NCBI RefSeq assembly: GCF_009762795.1
Contig: NZ_CP046400.1
Coordinates: 3,238,501 to 3,302,500, forward strand
DNA from: Pseudodesulfovibrio cashew
GTDB lineage: Bacteria; Desulfobacterota; Desulfovibrionia; Desulfovibrionales; Desulfovibrionaceae
Length of the DNA stretch: 64,000 bases
Direction of reading: 5' to 3'
The translations under genes were made by a program, and so were the position numbers. This document shows positions 28,543 through 38,539 of this stretch, one piece after another; position 1 is the stretch's first letter; the number at the start of each line of letters is the position of its first letter. Under the pieces are notes generated by a model. That model did not search any database. It was not told where the DNA came from and saw only the letters and a list, made by a program, of their open reading frames with translations.

Positions 28543-30591
28543 TCATTTCCTGCCGAGAAAACGTATCTCGGCCCTGGCGGTCTGCTCGTCGAACGGCTTG
28601 ACCTGAATATCGACATTCTCACCTTTGAACTCCGCCGCGCCGAGCAAAACCCCTTCAAAATAATCAAAAAGCCCCCTGCCGGAGCGATAGTTCATGAACA
28701 ACGAGTCGCCCTTGTCCTCATAGGTAAAGGAGGGAGGCTTGATACCCGGGATTTCCCGCGTGAGTTGGCGATGAATGTCATTCATGCGCAAATAGAAATC
28801 CTTGAGGGATTCCTCCTTGAAATGCCCCGGATACATCTCCTGAAAGCGGCCCACGGTGTATCGACCGAGATCGAGGAAGAACCGACGGACGGAAACTCCC
28901 GCAAGAGCCGAGACGGTCTCGGCCATCTGCATGACAACCTGATCCGAATACCCTTTGCCTGGCAAAAAGACCGGGTTGCCCATCTCCTCCTGCATCCCGT
29001 CATATATGTCTTTGGCATAGGTCTTCTGGACAAACTCCTGGGCCAGCTTGGGCAGGATACCTTTCATCAGATGCTCGGATTCGCGCAATCGCTCCCCACC
29101 GTCTCCTTCCAGAAAACTGCGTGAGACGTCGAGCAGTTCCTGAGCCAGCCCGGCAAGATCGCGGGTCGCGCCTGCCGCCTGACCCGCAGCCTCATCGGCG
29201 TCTCCGGAAATTTCGGCTATCTCGTCGATGGCCCGATTGATGTTGTCCGCCGCCGTGGATTGTTGCTCGGTTGCTGCGGCGATAAGCGAAACCCCATCGA
29301 CCATGTTGCGGATGTTTTCCATGATCTGTTTCAGAGATTCACCGGCCTGAGTGGAGAGTTCGGTGCTGGAAGTGACCTGCCCCTCTGTCATGCGCATGGC
29401 CTCAAGGGCTGCGCCAACACCCGACTGAATGGTAGAGATGGACCCTTCAACTTCCCGAGTGGCCCCCATGGTCTTCTCGGCGAGTTTGCGTACCTCGTCC
29501 GCGACCACGGCGAATCCGCGTCCCGCCTCACCGGCCCTGGCGGCCTCGATAGCCGCGTTAAGCGCCAGCAGATTGGTCTGGTCGGCTATGTCGTTAATCA
29601 CGCCGATGATCTGCCCGACCTGTTCCGCCCGGGCATTCAGCCGTTCGATATCCTGTCCCAAGGCCTGAGAGGAATGGGCGACTTCGTCGATAGCGCGCAC
29701 GGCCTCGCTGACTCTTGCGGCACCTTCCTCCGCCGACTCCAGGGCTTGGCTCGCAGCTTCACGGGTCGCCGTGGCATTCTGTGCCACGGACAACACCGTG
29801 CCGGTCATCTGATCCATGGCTTCGGCGACCGATGCGGTCTGGACCCGTTGTTTTTGAGCTCCCTCGGCCTGATCGTCGGCGGAAGCCGAAAGCAGTTCCG
29901 CAGCCGAGGCCACATGCTCAGCCAACTCGCTCAACTGCTTTCCGGCCCGGATCATCTCCTCGCGGTGCCTCTCGATCTCGCGCTGCTGCTCCAGCGTTCG
30001 GGAAATATCGATAAAGGAACTGGCGACCCCCACGACCCGACGTCCGGAATCGCGAATCACATTGATGTACATCATGCAAGGAAAAGTCCTTCCGTTCCAG
30101 AGGGTAAGGTCAAGGGTTTCCCGAAAGTCCTCTTCGCCCTTGAGCGCCTTTTCCGTGAAGGACTCACGGTCATCACCGTAAAAAGCCCGAGACACGGATT
30201 GTCCCAGTATGTCTTTCTCAGGTTTGTCGAGCAAGGCAAGGAATCCCTTACTGCATAACGAGATCCGCCCTTCCCGGTCACAGAGGATGGCAGGATACCC
30301 CAACCCCTTGAACGCACTTTCGAAAAAAGCCACCCGCTCCCTGATCGAGCCCAGACACTCTGCCAACGGCGAAAGCAACGGCACAGAGTCGGCTCCTACG
30401 GACAGATCCCGCCCTTCGGCAAGCGCCTCCAGTCCTCGGAGCAACACCCTCCGGCGCCGAGCGGAATATACCATTCCCCCGACACCGCAAATCAGTGAGA
30501 GACAAGCGGCCACGCCAAAAGCAGCCCAGCCCCCGATCTTGAAGGCCACGGCAAAGAGCAAACAAAGGACAACGGTCAATGCAGCAATCAC
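28543..30591 (-). CDS. Methyl-accepting chemotaxis protein with PAS and C-terminal H-NOX (heme NO/O2-binding) domain
   Basis: This 682-residue receptor starts at GTG (GGGGGAG upstream), has two N-terminal TM helices (about 3-38), a PAS domain (about 95-200), the MCP signalling domain (about 210-500) and an H-NOX domain from residue 509. H-NOX marks are the start MKGIL, the proximal heme ligand His607 (MNDIHRQL) and Y635-x-S637-x-R639 for heme propionates. Tyr644 aligns with Tyr140 of the Caldanaerobacter domain that hydrogen-bonds O2. The sensor is cytoplasmic. cheA and cheB follow. The likely role is aerotaxis or NO taxis. Confidence 0.92.
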   Translation of the reverse strand: MIAALTVVLCLLFAVAFKIGGWAAFGVAACLSLICGVGGMVYSARRRRVLLRGLEALAEGRDLSVGADSVPLLSPLAECLGSIRERVAFFESAFKGLGYPAILCDREGRISLCSKGFLALLDKPEKDILGQSVSRAFYGDDRESFTEKALKGEEDFRETLDLTLWNGRTFPCMMYINVIRDSGRRVVGVASSFIDISRTLEQQREIERHREEMIRAGKQLSELAEHVASAAELLSASADDQAEGAQKQRVQTASVAEAMDQMTGTVLSVAQNATATREAASQALESAEEGAARVSEAVRAIDEVAHSSQALGQDIERLNARAEQVGQIIGVINDIADQTNLLALNAAIEAARAGEAGRGFAVVADEVRKLAEKTMGATREVEGSISTIQSGVGAALEAMRMTEGQVTSSTELSTQAGESLKQIMENIRNMVDGVSLIAAATEQQSTAADNINRAIDEIAEISGDADEAAGQAAGATRDLAGLAQELLDVSRSFLEGDGGERLRESEHLMKGILPKLAQEFVQKTYAKDIYDGMQEEMGNPVFLPGKGYSDQVVMQMAETVSALAGVSVRRFFLDLGRYTVGRFQEMYPGHFKEESLKDFYLRMNDIHRQLTREIPGIKPPSFTYEDKGDSLFMNYRSGRGLFDYFEGVLLGAAEFKGENVDIQVKPFDEQTARAEIRFLGRK

Positions 30592-30751
30592 CTGGTGCTC
30601 CCCCTTGCCCCTGTTTCCCCATCCTGAATATGACGGAAAATGTCAGGGATTAGTTGTGCCACCTAAGCCATGAGTACTCGGTATTCCTGGGAAAAGCAAT
30701 TGCCGCCCAAAAAAGAGGAAATATAGAGAAGAAGTCGCCGCCCGGCTGCGC

Positions 30752-31285
30752 TCAATTACCTGTCCGCTTTCGCAGAAGCCGCAACGCCCTACGCTCGCGG
30801 TACTTGCGGATGGCGAATAAAGAAACGAAATAGGTGATGATAGTGGCTGGTATTCCGAAAGCCAATCCGCCAGCCAGCATGACGAGGAAAACGTCCCAAC
30901 CGGCGGAGATCATCTTCTCCATGGCTAGGTTGTTGGGGTCGAACGCCACATTCAAAGGCGTCACCACGCTGCCGACCTTGTAGAGAAAATAGTAGAACGG
31001 AACCATGGTGAAGGCGTTGGAATAGCAGGTAGCGAGCCAGGCCGCGAGCTTGTTCACCCTGAAAAGAAAAGCCAATCCGATAACCACCACCGACTGGAAC
31101 GGAATGATGGGCAATGCGCCGATGAACATCCCAAGCGCCATGGCCGCCGCCAGATTCCTGGCCGACGACTTCTGTCGCATGAGCCGGAGATACCAATACT
31201 TGGTCCATCTCTTCAGTCTGCTCCACCAGTCCGGACGGGCCTGTTGCGGCGCCTCCGGCGGCAAGTGCCTCTTCAAATCCGCCAC
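30752..31285 (-). CDS. DUF2062 membrane protein
   Basis: The 177-residue protein has the DUF2062 pattern: SSARNLAAAMALGMFIG, LPIIPFQS, a Tyr-Ser-Asn-rich loop (WLATCYSNAFTMVPFYYFLY), and three to four hydrophobic helices. It probably sits in the inner membrane; no function is established to my knowledge. The start is GTG at 31285 behind GGAG, 3 bp after the EF-G stop, so it is translated from the same message. The rest of the upstream operon is trxA-trxB-bamD-unknown-EF-G. Confidence 0.85.
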   Translation of the reverse strand: MADLKRHLPPEAPQQARPDWWSRLKRWTKYWYLRLMRQKSSARNLAAAMALGMFIGALPIIPFQSVVVIGLAFLFRVNKLAAWLATCYSNAFTMVPFYYFLYKVGSVVTPLNVAFDPNNLAMEKMISAGWDVFLVMLAGGLAFGIPATIITYFVSLFAIRKYRERRALRLLRKRTGN

Positions 31286-31288
31286 GAA

Positions 31289-33340
31289 TTACTCCAACAC
31301 ATCAAACCTGTTGAATTTCATGACGAAGGCAGCCCTCCCCTGAGTGGCGGAACGCAGATCCGTGGTGAATCCGAACAATCCGGCCAGCGGTGCAAGCCCT
31401 TGAACTATCTTCTGACCGGACCTGTCGAGCATGTTCTCGATTTTGGCTCCCTTGGAGCCAAGCAAACCGACGACTTCGCCCACGAAATCCTCGGGCACGC
31501 CGATCTCCACCCACATAATGGGCTCCATGAGCCTGGGGTCGGCCTTGCGCAATGCGTCCTTGAGAGCCATGGCCGCAGCCATACGGTATCCCACCGGGCT
31601 GGATTCGCCGTCTTGGCGGTCGAGTCCGGTGACCCGGACGCGGACATCCTGCACAGGGTAGCCGCGCACAACGCCACTTTGCAGGCCGTCAGAGATGCCC
31701 TCCTCCACGGCTTCAAGCCACGGTCCTGGGTAGGCCTCAAAATCCACTTCCAGAGATATTTTCCGACCGGTTTCCCTTTCCCTAGGTTCCACAGAAAGAG
31801 TGACACCGCCAAAATGCATTTCGCCGCCGAGTTCGCGCCGGAACTCCCCTTTGCCCACACCCTTGGAGGCTACTGTCTCCTGGTACACCACTTGCGGCTT
31901 ACCTGCCCGAGGCTCCAGATTGTACTCGCGCCGAAGCCGTTCGAGCACCACATCCAAATGAAGCTCGCCCATGCCGGAAAGGATGATCTGATCCGTATCC
32001 TCGTCCCTCCGAAGTTCCAGGGTCGGGTCTTCCATCAGGTACTTTTCCAATACCTCGTCGAGCTTCTCGGCCTCCTCGGAGTTCCTCGGCTCGATGGCCA
32101 GAGAGATGACCGGCTTGTAATCGGCAATCTGCTCCAATAAAATAGGATCCGTCTCATGACAGAGTGTGTCGCCGGTCCGGGCGAATTTCATGCCTGCGGC
32201 ACCGATCATGTCACCCGCAAAGGCAGTCTCGATCTTTTCTCGGCGTCCTGCATGCAGGCGGAAGAGTCGGGCCACCCGCTCCTGTTTATCCTGCGTGACG
32301 TTGTACACCGTGTCGCCCGCAGAGAGCTTGCCCGAATAAATTCGCATCATGGCCAGCTTCCGACCGGAATCCATGGCCACCTTGAACACCAGCGCGGACA
32401 GCGGCTCCTTGTGAGACACCGCAAAAGACTTGCGGTTGCCGCTGGCGGGTTCTATGCCCGTAGCGGCAGGCACTTCCAGTGGGCTGGGCAAATAGTCGCA
32501 GATGGCAGCCATAACCGGTTGCACACCGATATTCCTGAGCGCTGATCCGACCAGGACGGGCACCATGCGCTGAGACAGCGTGCCCTTGCGCAGCGCCTCG
32601 CGAATCTTAGCGGTGGGAACATCATCTCCGGCCAGGTAGAGATCAAGAATCTCCTCGTCTTCCTCGGCTGCGGCCTCGATAAGCTTTTCGCGCCACGACT
32701 CCAGCCTGGCCGTCTCTTCCCCGCTCAGTTCATGGGCGGCATACTTCACGCCGCTGCTTCCCTGATCGAATTCCAGCCGCCGCATCTCGACGAGGTCAAA
32801 GACGCCTTTGAATTCGTCCCCCTCGCCGTCGGGATACTGAATGGGCACAGTGTTGGCCCCAAGCTTGGTGCGAATGGAATCCACCACCGCCTCAAAGTTC
32901 GCCCCAAGCCGATCCATCTTGTTGACGAACGCCAGCTTGGGAACGTGATAGGCTTCGCTCTGCCTCCACACCGTTTCCGATTGCGGCTCAACGCCGGAGA
33001 CGCCGCAGAAAACGCCAACTGCGCCGTCAAGTACGCGCAGTGAGCGCTCCACCTCGATCGTGAAGTCCACATGCCCTGGGGTGTCGATGATATTGATCAT
33101 GCACGGATCCCACTGGCAGGACGTCACCGCCGAAGTGATGGTGATGCCGCGCTCCTGTTCCTCGGGCATGTAGTCCATGGTGGCCGTCCCCTCATGGACC
33201 TCTCCGATACGATGTATCTTCCCTGAATAATAGAGAATCCTTTCGGTCAGCGTCGTTTTTCCCGCATCAATATGCGCGATGATGCCGATATTGCGAAGGG
33301 CTCCAAGCGCCTTCGCGGAAGGAGCGTTTGCCTTGCTCAC
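31289..33340 (-). CDS. Elongation factor G paralogue (FusA2-like)
   Basis: The 683-residue translation GTPase has G1 AHIDAGKTT, the switch [19 protein letters not shown], and domains II-V. Domain IV is marked by [11 protein letters not shown] and domain V by [14 protein letters not shown]. The start is GTG at 33340, with GGAGG 5 bases away and 1 bp after the preceding stop. It is not in an rpsL-rpsG-fusA operon, so it is probably a second EF-G; the specialised role (recycling or stress) is inference. A longer upstream frame overlaps the previous gene and is not used. Confidence 0.88.
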   Translation of the reverse strand: MSKANAPSAKALGALRNIGIIAHIDAGKTTLTERILYYSGKIHRIGEVHEGTATMDYMPEEQERGITITSAVTSCQWDPCMINIIDTPGHVDFTIEVERSLRVLDGAVGVFCGVSGVEPQSETVWRQSEAYHVPKLAFVNKMDRLGANFEAVVDSIRTKLGANTVPIQYPDGEGDEFKGVFDLVEMRRLEFDQGSSGVKYAAHELSGEETARLESWREKLIEAAAEEDEEILDLYLAGDDVPTAKIREALRKGTLSQRMVPVLVGSALRNIGVQPVMAAICDYLPSPLEVPAATGIEPASGNRKSFAVSHKEPLSALVFKVAMDSGRKLAMMRIYSGKLSAGDTVYNVTQDKQERVARLFRLHAGRREKIETAFAGDMIGAAGMKFARTGDTLCHETDPILLEQIADYKPVISLAIEPRNSEEAEKLDEVLEKYLMEDPTLELRRDEDTDQIILSGMGELHLDVVLERLRREYNLEPRAGKPQVVYQETVASKGVGKGEFRRELGGEMHFGGVTLSVEPRERETGRKISLEVDFEAYPGPWLEAVEEGISDGLQSGVVRGYPVQDVRVRVTGLDRQDGESSPVGYRMAAAMALKDALRKADPRLMEPIMWVEIGVPEDFVGEVVGLLGSKGAKIENMLDRSGQKIVQGLAPLAGLFGFTTDLRSATQGRAAFVMKFNRFDVLE

Positions 33341-33341
33341 G

Positions 33342-34223
33342 TCAGCCTCCGATGGTCCAGGCGGTACAGTGGGATTGAAAATGGTCGAGATGCAGGTCCG
33401 GCCAGACCCAGCAGCCTTCCTGCCCTGGGCCCAACACCAGCCGCATGCGCGGCAGGCCCCGGTCCGCATGGCTTGCGGGAAGGTAAGCCACGTCGGCGGC
33501 CACGGAAATACAGTCTTCGAATGCGCCGGGAGCACGGGTGAAGCTTTCTCCCGGCAGTTCGCTTTCCGCTCCATAAACGGTAAAACGCATGTCTGGATGC
33601 GTGAACGCCAGCACCTCTAAGTCGAAAGTGTCGGGTTCCTCCATCCAGACTGAGGCCGACCGGCTGAAGCGGGGCCTCCAGAAAGTCATGCGGGATGCGG
33701 CCTGCATCTCGCTGCTCTTGATTGCACCGGCCCTTGGCCCAAGAACGGTGACTGCGCCCGACGCTTCCGATTCCCTGAGCTCGGAGAACAGTTTCCTGGC
33801 CCGGCTCTCGTTCAGGTCTACCACGAACTCCTGGCCAGCCAGTTCTAAACCGGTAAGAATAGGCTTGGGCCACGGCGCACCCTCAGTCACCCGGACGGCC
33901 AGCAGCTTTTCCACGCCGCCCGCCATGGCCGGGACCAGCCCGGCCAGCAAACGGGCCGGGGACAACAGAGTATCGTCAAAAAGGACTACTCCGAAATCCA
34001 CCGGTGCGTAAGCGGACCGGGTATCGAACCCAGCCTGCCAATGCCGGACGATCTCGCCGCTCGGGTCCTTGCGCGGCCCATACCAGTCGAACAGTCGGGC
34101 GATGCAGGTCTTCAGCCACGCCCTCTTCTGCTCCCCCACCTCATCGTAGGCCGCAGCAAAGAATTCGTCGTCCGGGACGAATTCGTTCAGCCACTGGGGG
34201 AACTCGAAGGATGCTTGCTTCAT
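33342..34223 (-). CDS. Unknown protein, possibly related to the histidinol/aldehyde dehydrogenase fold
   Basis: The 293-residue soluble protein has no signal or membrane segment. A central part ([20 protein letters not shown], then [12 protein letters not shown], and later [14 protein letters not shown]) resembles the histidinol dehydrogenase substrate region; I hold this weakly and see no complete active site. It ends 1 bp before the EF-G GTG and so appears translationally coupled to it. The ATG at 34223 has a weak ribosome site. It lies between bamD and the EF-G paralogue. Confidence 0.7.
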   Translation of the reverse strand: MKQASFEFPQWLNEFVPDDEFFAAAYDEVGEQKRAWLKTCIARLFDWYGPRKDPSGEIVRHWQAGFDTRSAYAPVDFGVVLFDDTLLSPARLLAGLVPAMAGGVEKLLAVRVTEGAPWPKPILTGLELAGQEFVVDLNESRARKLFSELRESEASGAVTVLGPRAGAIKSSEMQAASRMTFWRPRFSRSASVWMEEPDTFDLEVLAFTHPDMRFTVYGAESELPGESFTRAPGAFEDCISVAADVAYLPASHADRGLPRMRLVLGPGQEGCWVWPDLHLDHFQSHCTAWTIGG

Positions 34224-34257
34224 GGGGTACAAAGGGGGCGTGGTAGCCACCCGAGGG

Positions 34258-34986
34258 TTAAAGCCATTTTTTGAGCCACAGCTTCCAACTGTCCTGAATA
34301 CGCTGTCGCTCCTCTTCCGACAAGGTCTTCTGATATTCAAAGTAGGAATATTCCGCCCGTTTGCGCGCGTAATCGCGCAAATCCGGTATGTCTGAGAAGT
34401 TCTCAACCACATACTGATAGCGATGCCAGGCGGGACCATACTGTTCCGTCCGCCAGAAGAAGTCCGCCACAAACACTTCATGTTCGGCGAGAATTCTCCG
34501 GCTCTTGGTGATCAGATCCTTGGCCGTCTCCGCGTATTTGGAATCGGGATACGTTTCGCGCAGGCGGTAGAAGTACTCCAGCCCTTCCTTGATATTTTCC
34601 TGACGACGGTCAATGGACTGGAAGAGTTCATAGTTGGCATATCCGATCTGGAACAGGACATAGGGGATCTCTTCGTTGCTCGGGTGCAACGCCTCGAATT
34701 CCTTGTAGGCGTCCAATGCCATCATGAATTTCTCGTCCAGAAAATACGCATCGCCAAGGGCCAGTTCCGCCTTGAGCGCATAGGGACTGAAGGGAAAACG
34801 ATCCTTGAGCTTGTTGAAGTACTCCTGGGCGTTGTCGTACTCCTTGGCGTCCATGGCATCCATGCCCGCCTCGTAGATTTCCTGGGCCGTGTCTTCGGGC
34901 GGCGGCAGGAAAATGCTGTCGATCAGCGAACAGCCGGATGACAGCAAGAGGACGAACAGGAACGCCGTAACATACGCTACACGCAT
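34258..34986 (-). CDS. bamD: Outer membrane protein assembly factor BamD
   Basis: The 242-residue lipoprotein has a signal peptide with lipobox LSSGC (Cys19) and five TPR-like repeats in the order seen in BamD, with AQEIYEAGMDAM, NAQEYFNKLKDRFPFSPY and RLRETYPDSKYA. BamD is an outer-membrane lipoprotein working with BamA to insert beta-barrel proteins. AGGAGAG precedes ATG 34986; the upstream in-frame extension belongs to trxB antisense-frame sequence. It follows trxB by 8 bp. Confidence 0.92.
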   Translation of the reverse strand: MRVAYVTAFLFVLLLSSGCSLIDSIFLPPPEDTAQEIYEAGMDAMDAKEYDNAQEYFNKLKDRFPFSPYALKAELALGDAYFLDEKFMMALDAYKEFEALHPSNEEIPYVLFQIGYANYELFQSIDRRQENIKEGLEYFYRLRETYPDSKYAETAKDLITKSRRILAEHEVFVADFFWRTEQYGPAWHRYQYVVENFSDIPDLRDYARKRAEYSYFEYQKTLSEEERQRIQDSWKLWLKKWL

Positions 34987-34994
34987 GGACTCTC

Positions 34995-35915
34995 CTAACC
35001 GTCGAGCTGTTCGAGATAGGTGAAGGCGGCAGTGGCGGCAGTGGCTCCGTCGCCCACGGCGCTGGCCACCTGGCGGCACATCTTGGACCGGATGTCGCCC
35101 GCAGCGAAAACGCCGGGGACGTTCGTCCGCATCTCCACGTCAGTGATGATGCCGTTGCGGTCCTTCCCGATTTCTTCCGGAACAAAGTCCATGATGGGCT
35201 CAAAACCGACAAAAATGAACGACGCGTCCACCTTGAGCGTAGAGGTCTCGTCAGTGGCCACGTTGCGCAGAGCCAGGGACTCGACGTCCTCGGCGCCCTG
35301 AATCTCATCGACCACGGTGGAACGGATGATTTCGATCTTGTCGTGGTTGAAGCACTTGTCCTGATAGCAGACCAGACCGCGGAACTCGTCGCGACGGTGG
35401 ATAAGATAGACTTTGTTCACTAGCCGCGCCAGGTACAGAGCCTCTTCCAGTGCGGAGTTACCCCCACCGATGACGGCAACGTCCCGGTCCCGGAAGAAGT
35501 TGCCGTCACACAGGGCGCAGTAGGAAACCCCCCGGCCCAGCAACCGCTCCTCGCCCGGCACGCCTAGCTTGCGGTAGCGCGAGCCGGTAGCCAGGATGAT
35601 GGTCTTGGCATGCACGATCTCCTCGCCCACCGATATGGCATGCAAGGATTCACCGACCTCAATGCTCCGGACCTCATCGTAAATACGGCCCAGGGGATAT
35701 TCATCCAACTGTGCGGAAAACTTGTCGGCCAGTTCCCAGCCCTGAAGGCCGCCGGGGAAGCCGGGATAGTTCTCGATCTCCGAGGTCATCAAAACCTGGC
35801 CGCCCGGGGAGAGCTTTTCGATCATGGCGGTTTTCACGCCAGCCCGCAAAAGATAAAGGGCAGCCGTCATTCCTGCCGGGCCGCCCCCTATGACTACAGC
35901 GTCATACGAATTCAT
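34995..35915 (-). CDS. trxB: Thioredoxin reductase
   Basis: The 306-residue flavoenzyme has the FAD loop GGGPAGM (about 10-16), the redox cysteines C133-A-L-C136 in CALCDGNF, the NADPH loop GGGNSALEEA and the C-terminal GVFAAGDI motif. It passes electrons from NADPH to thioredoxin. It starts 4 bp after trxA, giving a complete two-gene thioredoxin system. The ribosome site is weak, as expected for coupled translation. Confidence 0.96.
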   Translation of the reverse strand: MNSYDAVVIGGGPAGMTAALYLLRAGVKTAMIEKLSPGGQVLMTSEIENYPGFPGGLQGWELADKFSAQLDEYPLGRIYDEVRSIEVGESLHAISVGEEIVHAKTIILATGSRYRKLGVPGEERLLGRGVSYCALCDGNFFRDRDVAVIGGGNSALEEALYLARLVNKVYLIHRRDEFRGLVCYQDKCFNHDKIEIIRSTVVDEIQGAEDVESLALRNVATDETSTLKVDASFIFVGFEPIMDFVPEEIGKDRNGIITDVEMRTNVPGVFAAGDIRSKMCRQVASAVGDGATAATAAFTYLEQLDG

Positions 35916-35919
35916 GTAA

Positions 35920-36240
35920 TTACAGTGCCTTCTTGGTGATCATTTCCTTGATGCTGCTCTTGGACACGGCTCCGGTGGACTGGTCCACGACTTCGCCGTC
36001 CTTGAACAGGATCAGGGTGGGGATGGCGCGGATGCCGTACTTGCCGGGAGTGGCGGAATTCTCGTCAACGTTCATCTTAACGATTTTGACCTGACCGTCA
36101 TATTCCTCCGCCAGTTCATCGATGACCGGTCCCATGGCCCGACAGGGGCCACACCAGGGAGCCCAGAAATCAATAAGGACAGGAACATCGCTCTTCAGTA
36201 CTTCCTGTTCGAAATTGCCATCCGTGATTTGATTAGCCAT
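35920..36240 (-). CDS. trxA: Thioredoxin
   Basis: The 106-residue thioredoxin has [12 protein letters not shown] (C30, C33), the buried Asp of VLIDFW and the cis-Pro loop IPTLILF. It reduces disulfides in cytoplasmic proteins. I chose ATG 36240 behind AAAAAAGGAGACG; a further in-frame ATG 11 codons upstream has no ribosome site. A good promoter with a palindromic spacer lies 90-120 bp upstream, so this is the first gene of trxA-trxB-bamD-unknown-EF-G-DUF2062. Confidence 0.97.
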   Translation of the reverse strand: MANQITDGNFEQEVLKSDVPVLIDFWAPWCGPCRAMGPVIDELAEEYDGQVKIVKMNVDENSATPGKYGIRAIPTLILFKDGEVVDQSTGAVSKSSIKEMITKKAL

Positions 36241-36332
36241 TTGCGTCTCCTTTTTTCGGCTCCCAGCCGTCATTCACTTCAATGTGGACCGCCCCGGGAA
36301 CCCGGAACGAAGCATATTCAATCAATTCACAT

Positions 36333-36361
36333 AAAATAGGGGGTACGCACCCCCCTGTCAA
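36333..36361 (-). promoter_or_regulatory. trxA promoter with palindrome in the spacer
   Basis: On the minus strand TTGACA and TATTTT are separated by exactly 17 bp. The spacer contains GGGGGT-GCGT-ACCCCC, an inverted repeat with 6-bp arms, which would place a bound regulator directly between -35 and -10. This is the best promoter in the window by consensus. Confidence 0.7.
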
Positions 36362-36390
36362 GAACCGCCGCCAGAATAATAACCTGCCTC

Positions 36391-37467
36391 TCAGCTTTTG
36401 CCAACCGTCCAATCCAGGGGCACAACCCTCCCCCGGGGCACGGCTTCAAGGGCCAGGTCATGGTGCAGTCCCGCCTCGGATAAAAGAGAACCGGCATAAG
36501 CGATCATGGCCCCGTTATCGGTGCACAATGAGAGAGCCGGCAGGGTCAATCGAAGTCCATTCTCATCCGCCAGCCGTCCCATGAACTCGCGCACCATGGA
36601 ATTGGCGGCCACACCGCCCGCCACGATCAGACTGCGGACCTCGCCCGCCTGTCGCAACGCGCGCTCCACTTTGATCCGCAGGGTATCGGCCACACTCCAG
36701 TTGAAGGAGGCGCAGACTCTGGCCAGCGCCTCCCGCCGCTCGCCGGAAAGCTGCTTCACCGCATCAGCGTCAGCCATCTCTGAAAACACCAGTTCGGGAT
36801 GAGCGTTCACATGGTTTGCCACGGCTGTCTTAAGTCCGCTGAAGCTGAAATCCAAACTTGGGTTGTCGATGAAGGCGCGGGGAAAAAGCTTCGTATCGGG
36901 CTCGGCCTCACTGCCTAGCTCGTCAATAAACCTTCCACCGGGATACGGGAAATTCAACGCCTTGGCCACTTTGTCAAAGGCTTCACCTGCGGCGTCGTCC
37001 AGCGTTCTCCCCAGTAGTTCGAACTCTGTCGGCGAGGATATCAGGTAGGTGTGGGTGTGGCCGCCCGAGACCAGTAGCCCCAGCGCGGGGAAGACAAGTT
37101 CCCCGTTCAGTCCGGGAGCCAACAAGTGAGCCCAGAGATGATTGACCCCGATGAGCGAGGCCCCGGAGGCAAGGCAAAGCCCCTTGGCAAAGGATACTCC
37201 CACAAGCAGACTGCCGAGCAACCCCGGCCCCCTGGCCACGGCCACATTGTCGATCTCCTCAGGTTCTACACCGGTCTCGTCCAGCAGTTCGCGGAACAGT
37301 CTCGGCAGCACCCGCAGATGCTCCCGCGAGGCGATCTCCGGCACCACACCGCCGAACAGCGCGTGCACGTCAATCTGGGTAGCCAGCTTCTCACCCACGA
37401 GCCGTCCGCCCCGAACCAGGGCCACGGCGGTTTCGTCACAGGAGGTCTCAATGCCGAGGGTGAGCAT
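36391..37467 (-). CDS. tsaD: tRNA N6-adenosine threonylcarbamoyltransferase
   Basis: The 358-residue ASKHA-fold protein puts threonylcarbamoyl on A37 of ANN-decoding tRNAs. It has [12 protein letters not shown] near the N-terminus, the metal motif HLWAH (about 110-114), the SGGHTHTYL loop, [10 protein letters not shown] and the C-terminal CTDNGAMIA. It shares one base with the fbp stop (TAATG), so the two are translationally coupled. No clear terminator separates it from the trxA promoter. Confidence 0.97.
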   Translation of the reverse strand: MLTLGIETSCDETAVALVRGGRLVGEKLATQIDVHALFGGVVPEIASREHLRVLPRLFRELLDETGVEPEEIDNVAVARGPGLLGSLLVGVSFAKGLCLASGASLIGVNHLWAHLLAPGLNGELVFPALGLLVSGGHTHTYLISSPTEFELLGRTLDDAAGEAFDKVAKALNFPYPGGRFIDELGSEAEPDTKLFPRAFIDNPSLDFSFSGLKTAVANHVNAHPELVFSEMADADAVKQLSGERREALARVCASFNWSVADTLRIKVERALRQAGEVRSLIVAGGVAANSMVREFMGRLADENGLRLTLPALSLCTDNGAMIAYAGSLLSEAGLHHDLALEAVPRGRVVPLDWTVGKS

Positions 37468-38498
37468 TATTTCTTCTTCTTTCTCCGGGACTCGGACTCG
37501 AATATCTCCTGCACTTTCTGCACGTCGTTCAGGGAACCGCAGAAAAAGGGAATACGCTGGTGCAGGTGTTCAGGCTCGATATCCAAGATGCGGGTAAGCC
37601 CATCGGTGGCCATGCCGCCCGCCTGCTCGACAATGTAGGCCATGGGATTGCACTCGCAGGTAAGGCGGAGCTTGCCCGCGGGCTTCTTGGGGTCGCGCAG
37701 GTCGGCGGGGTACATAAAAATACCGCCATAGAGAAGATTACGATGAAAATCAGCCACCAGAGAGCCGATGTAGCGCCCGCTGTACGGCTTGTTCAGGGCG
37801 TTCTTGGGCGACTTGAAGTAGGCCAGGGCCGTCTTGGTGTCCCTCTCCCAGTATCGCTCGTAGCCCTCGTTCACCGAGTATATCTTACCCTGCTCCGGGA
37901 TACGGATATTGGGATGGGAGAGTATAAACTCGCCCACACTCGGGTCCATGGTGAACCCGTGCACGCCGTCCCCTGTGGTGAAGACGAGCATGGTAGAGGA
38001 GCCGTAGAGGATGTAGCCCGCGGCAACCTGTTCGCTTCCCGGTTGCAGGACATCTCCGGACATGAGCGGGGACTCCGGGTTGGACTTGCGCTTGAAGATG
38101 GAAAAGATGGTCCCGATGTTGACATTGACGTCGATATTGGAGGAACCGTCCAGCGGGTCGAAAATAATGATGTAATCGCCCCGGGGCAAAGTTTCCGGCA
38201 CTTCGATGATGTCAGCGTTCTCCTCGGAGGCCATGGCGCAAAGCACGCCGGAGCGGGCCAGGCGGTGGATCAGGATGCGATTGGCGTATTCGTCGAGCTT
38301 CTTGACCTCCTCTCCCTGGACGTTGACCTCGCCAGTGAAGCCGAGGACGTCCACCAAGCCGGCCTTGTTCACGGCGCGTGAAATAATCTTGGCCGAAAGG
38401 ACCAGCTCATTGAAGAGCCTGGTCAATTGGCCGGTAGCGCCGGGCACCATCTTCTGGTGCAGCAGAATATGTTCGGTAACCGTAACCTGTTGTGGCAT
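37467..38498 (-). CDS. fbp: Fructose-1,6-bisphosphatase class 1
   Basis: The 343-residue gluconeogenic enzyme removes the 1-phosphate of fructose-1,6-bisphosphate. The class I signatures are present: ASEENAD (about 85-91) and [14 protein letters not shown] metal site (about 110-125), and the C-terminal GGMATDG substrate loop with [21 protein letters not shown] precedes ATG 38498. The protein ends in a basic tail (RRKKKK). It overlaps tsaD by 1 bp. Confidence 0.97.
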   Translation of the reverse strand: MPQQVTVTEHILLHQKMVPGATGQLTRLFNELVLSAKIISRAVNKAGLVDVLGFTGEVNVQGEEVKKLDEYANRILIHRLARSGVLCAMASEENADIIEVPETLPRGDYIIIFDPLDGSSNIDVNVNIGTIFSIFKRKSNPESPLMSGDVLQPGSEQVAAGYILYGSSTMLVFTTGDGVHGFTMDPSVGEFILSHPNIRIPEQGKIYSVNEGYERYWERDTKTALAYFKSPKNALNKPYSGRYIGSLVADFHRNLLYGGIFMYPADLRDPKKPAGKLRLTCECNPMAYIVEQAGGMATDGLTRILDIEPEHLHQRIPFFCGSLNDVQKVQEIFESESRRKKKK

Positions 38499-38539
38499 TC
38501 AAGCTCCCCTTGCCGAGGTTTTCAGCAACGCATTCATTC

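Noticed and set aside
33341..33574. Longer EF-G start inside the preceding gene
   Set aside because: The GTG at 33340 has GGAGG at the right distance and gives the normal EF-G N-terminus.
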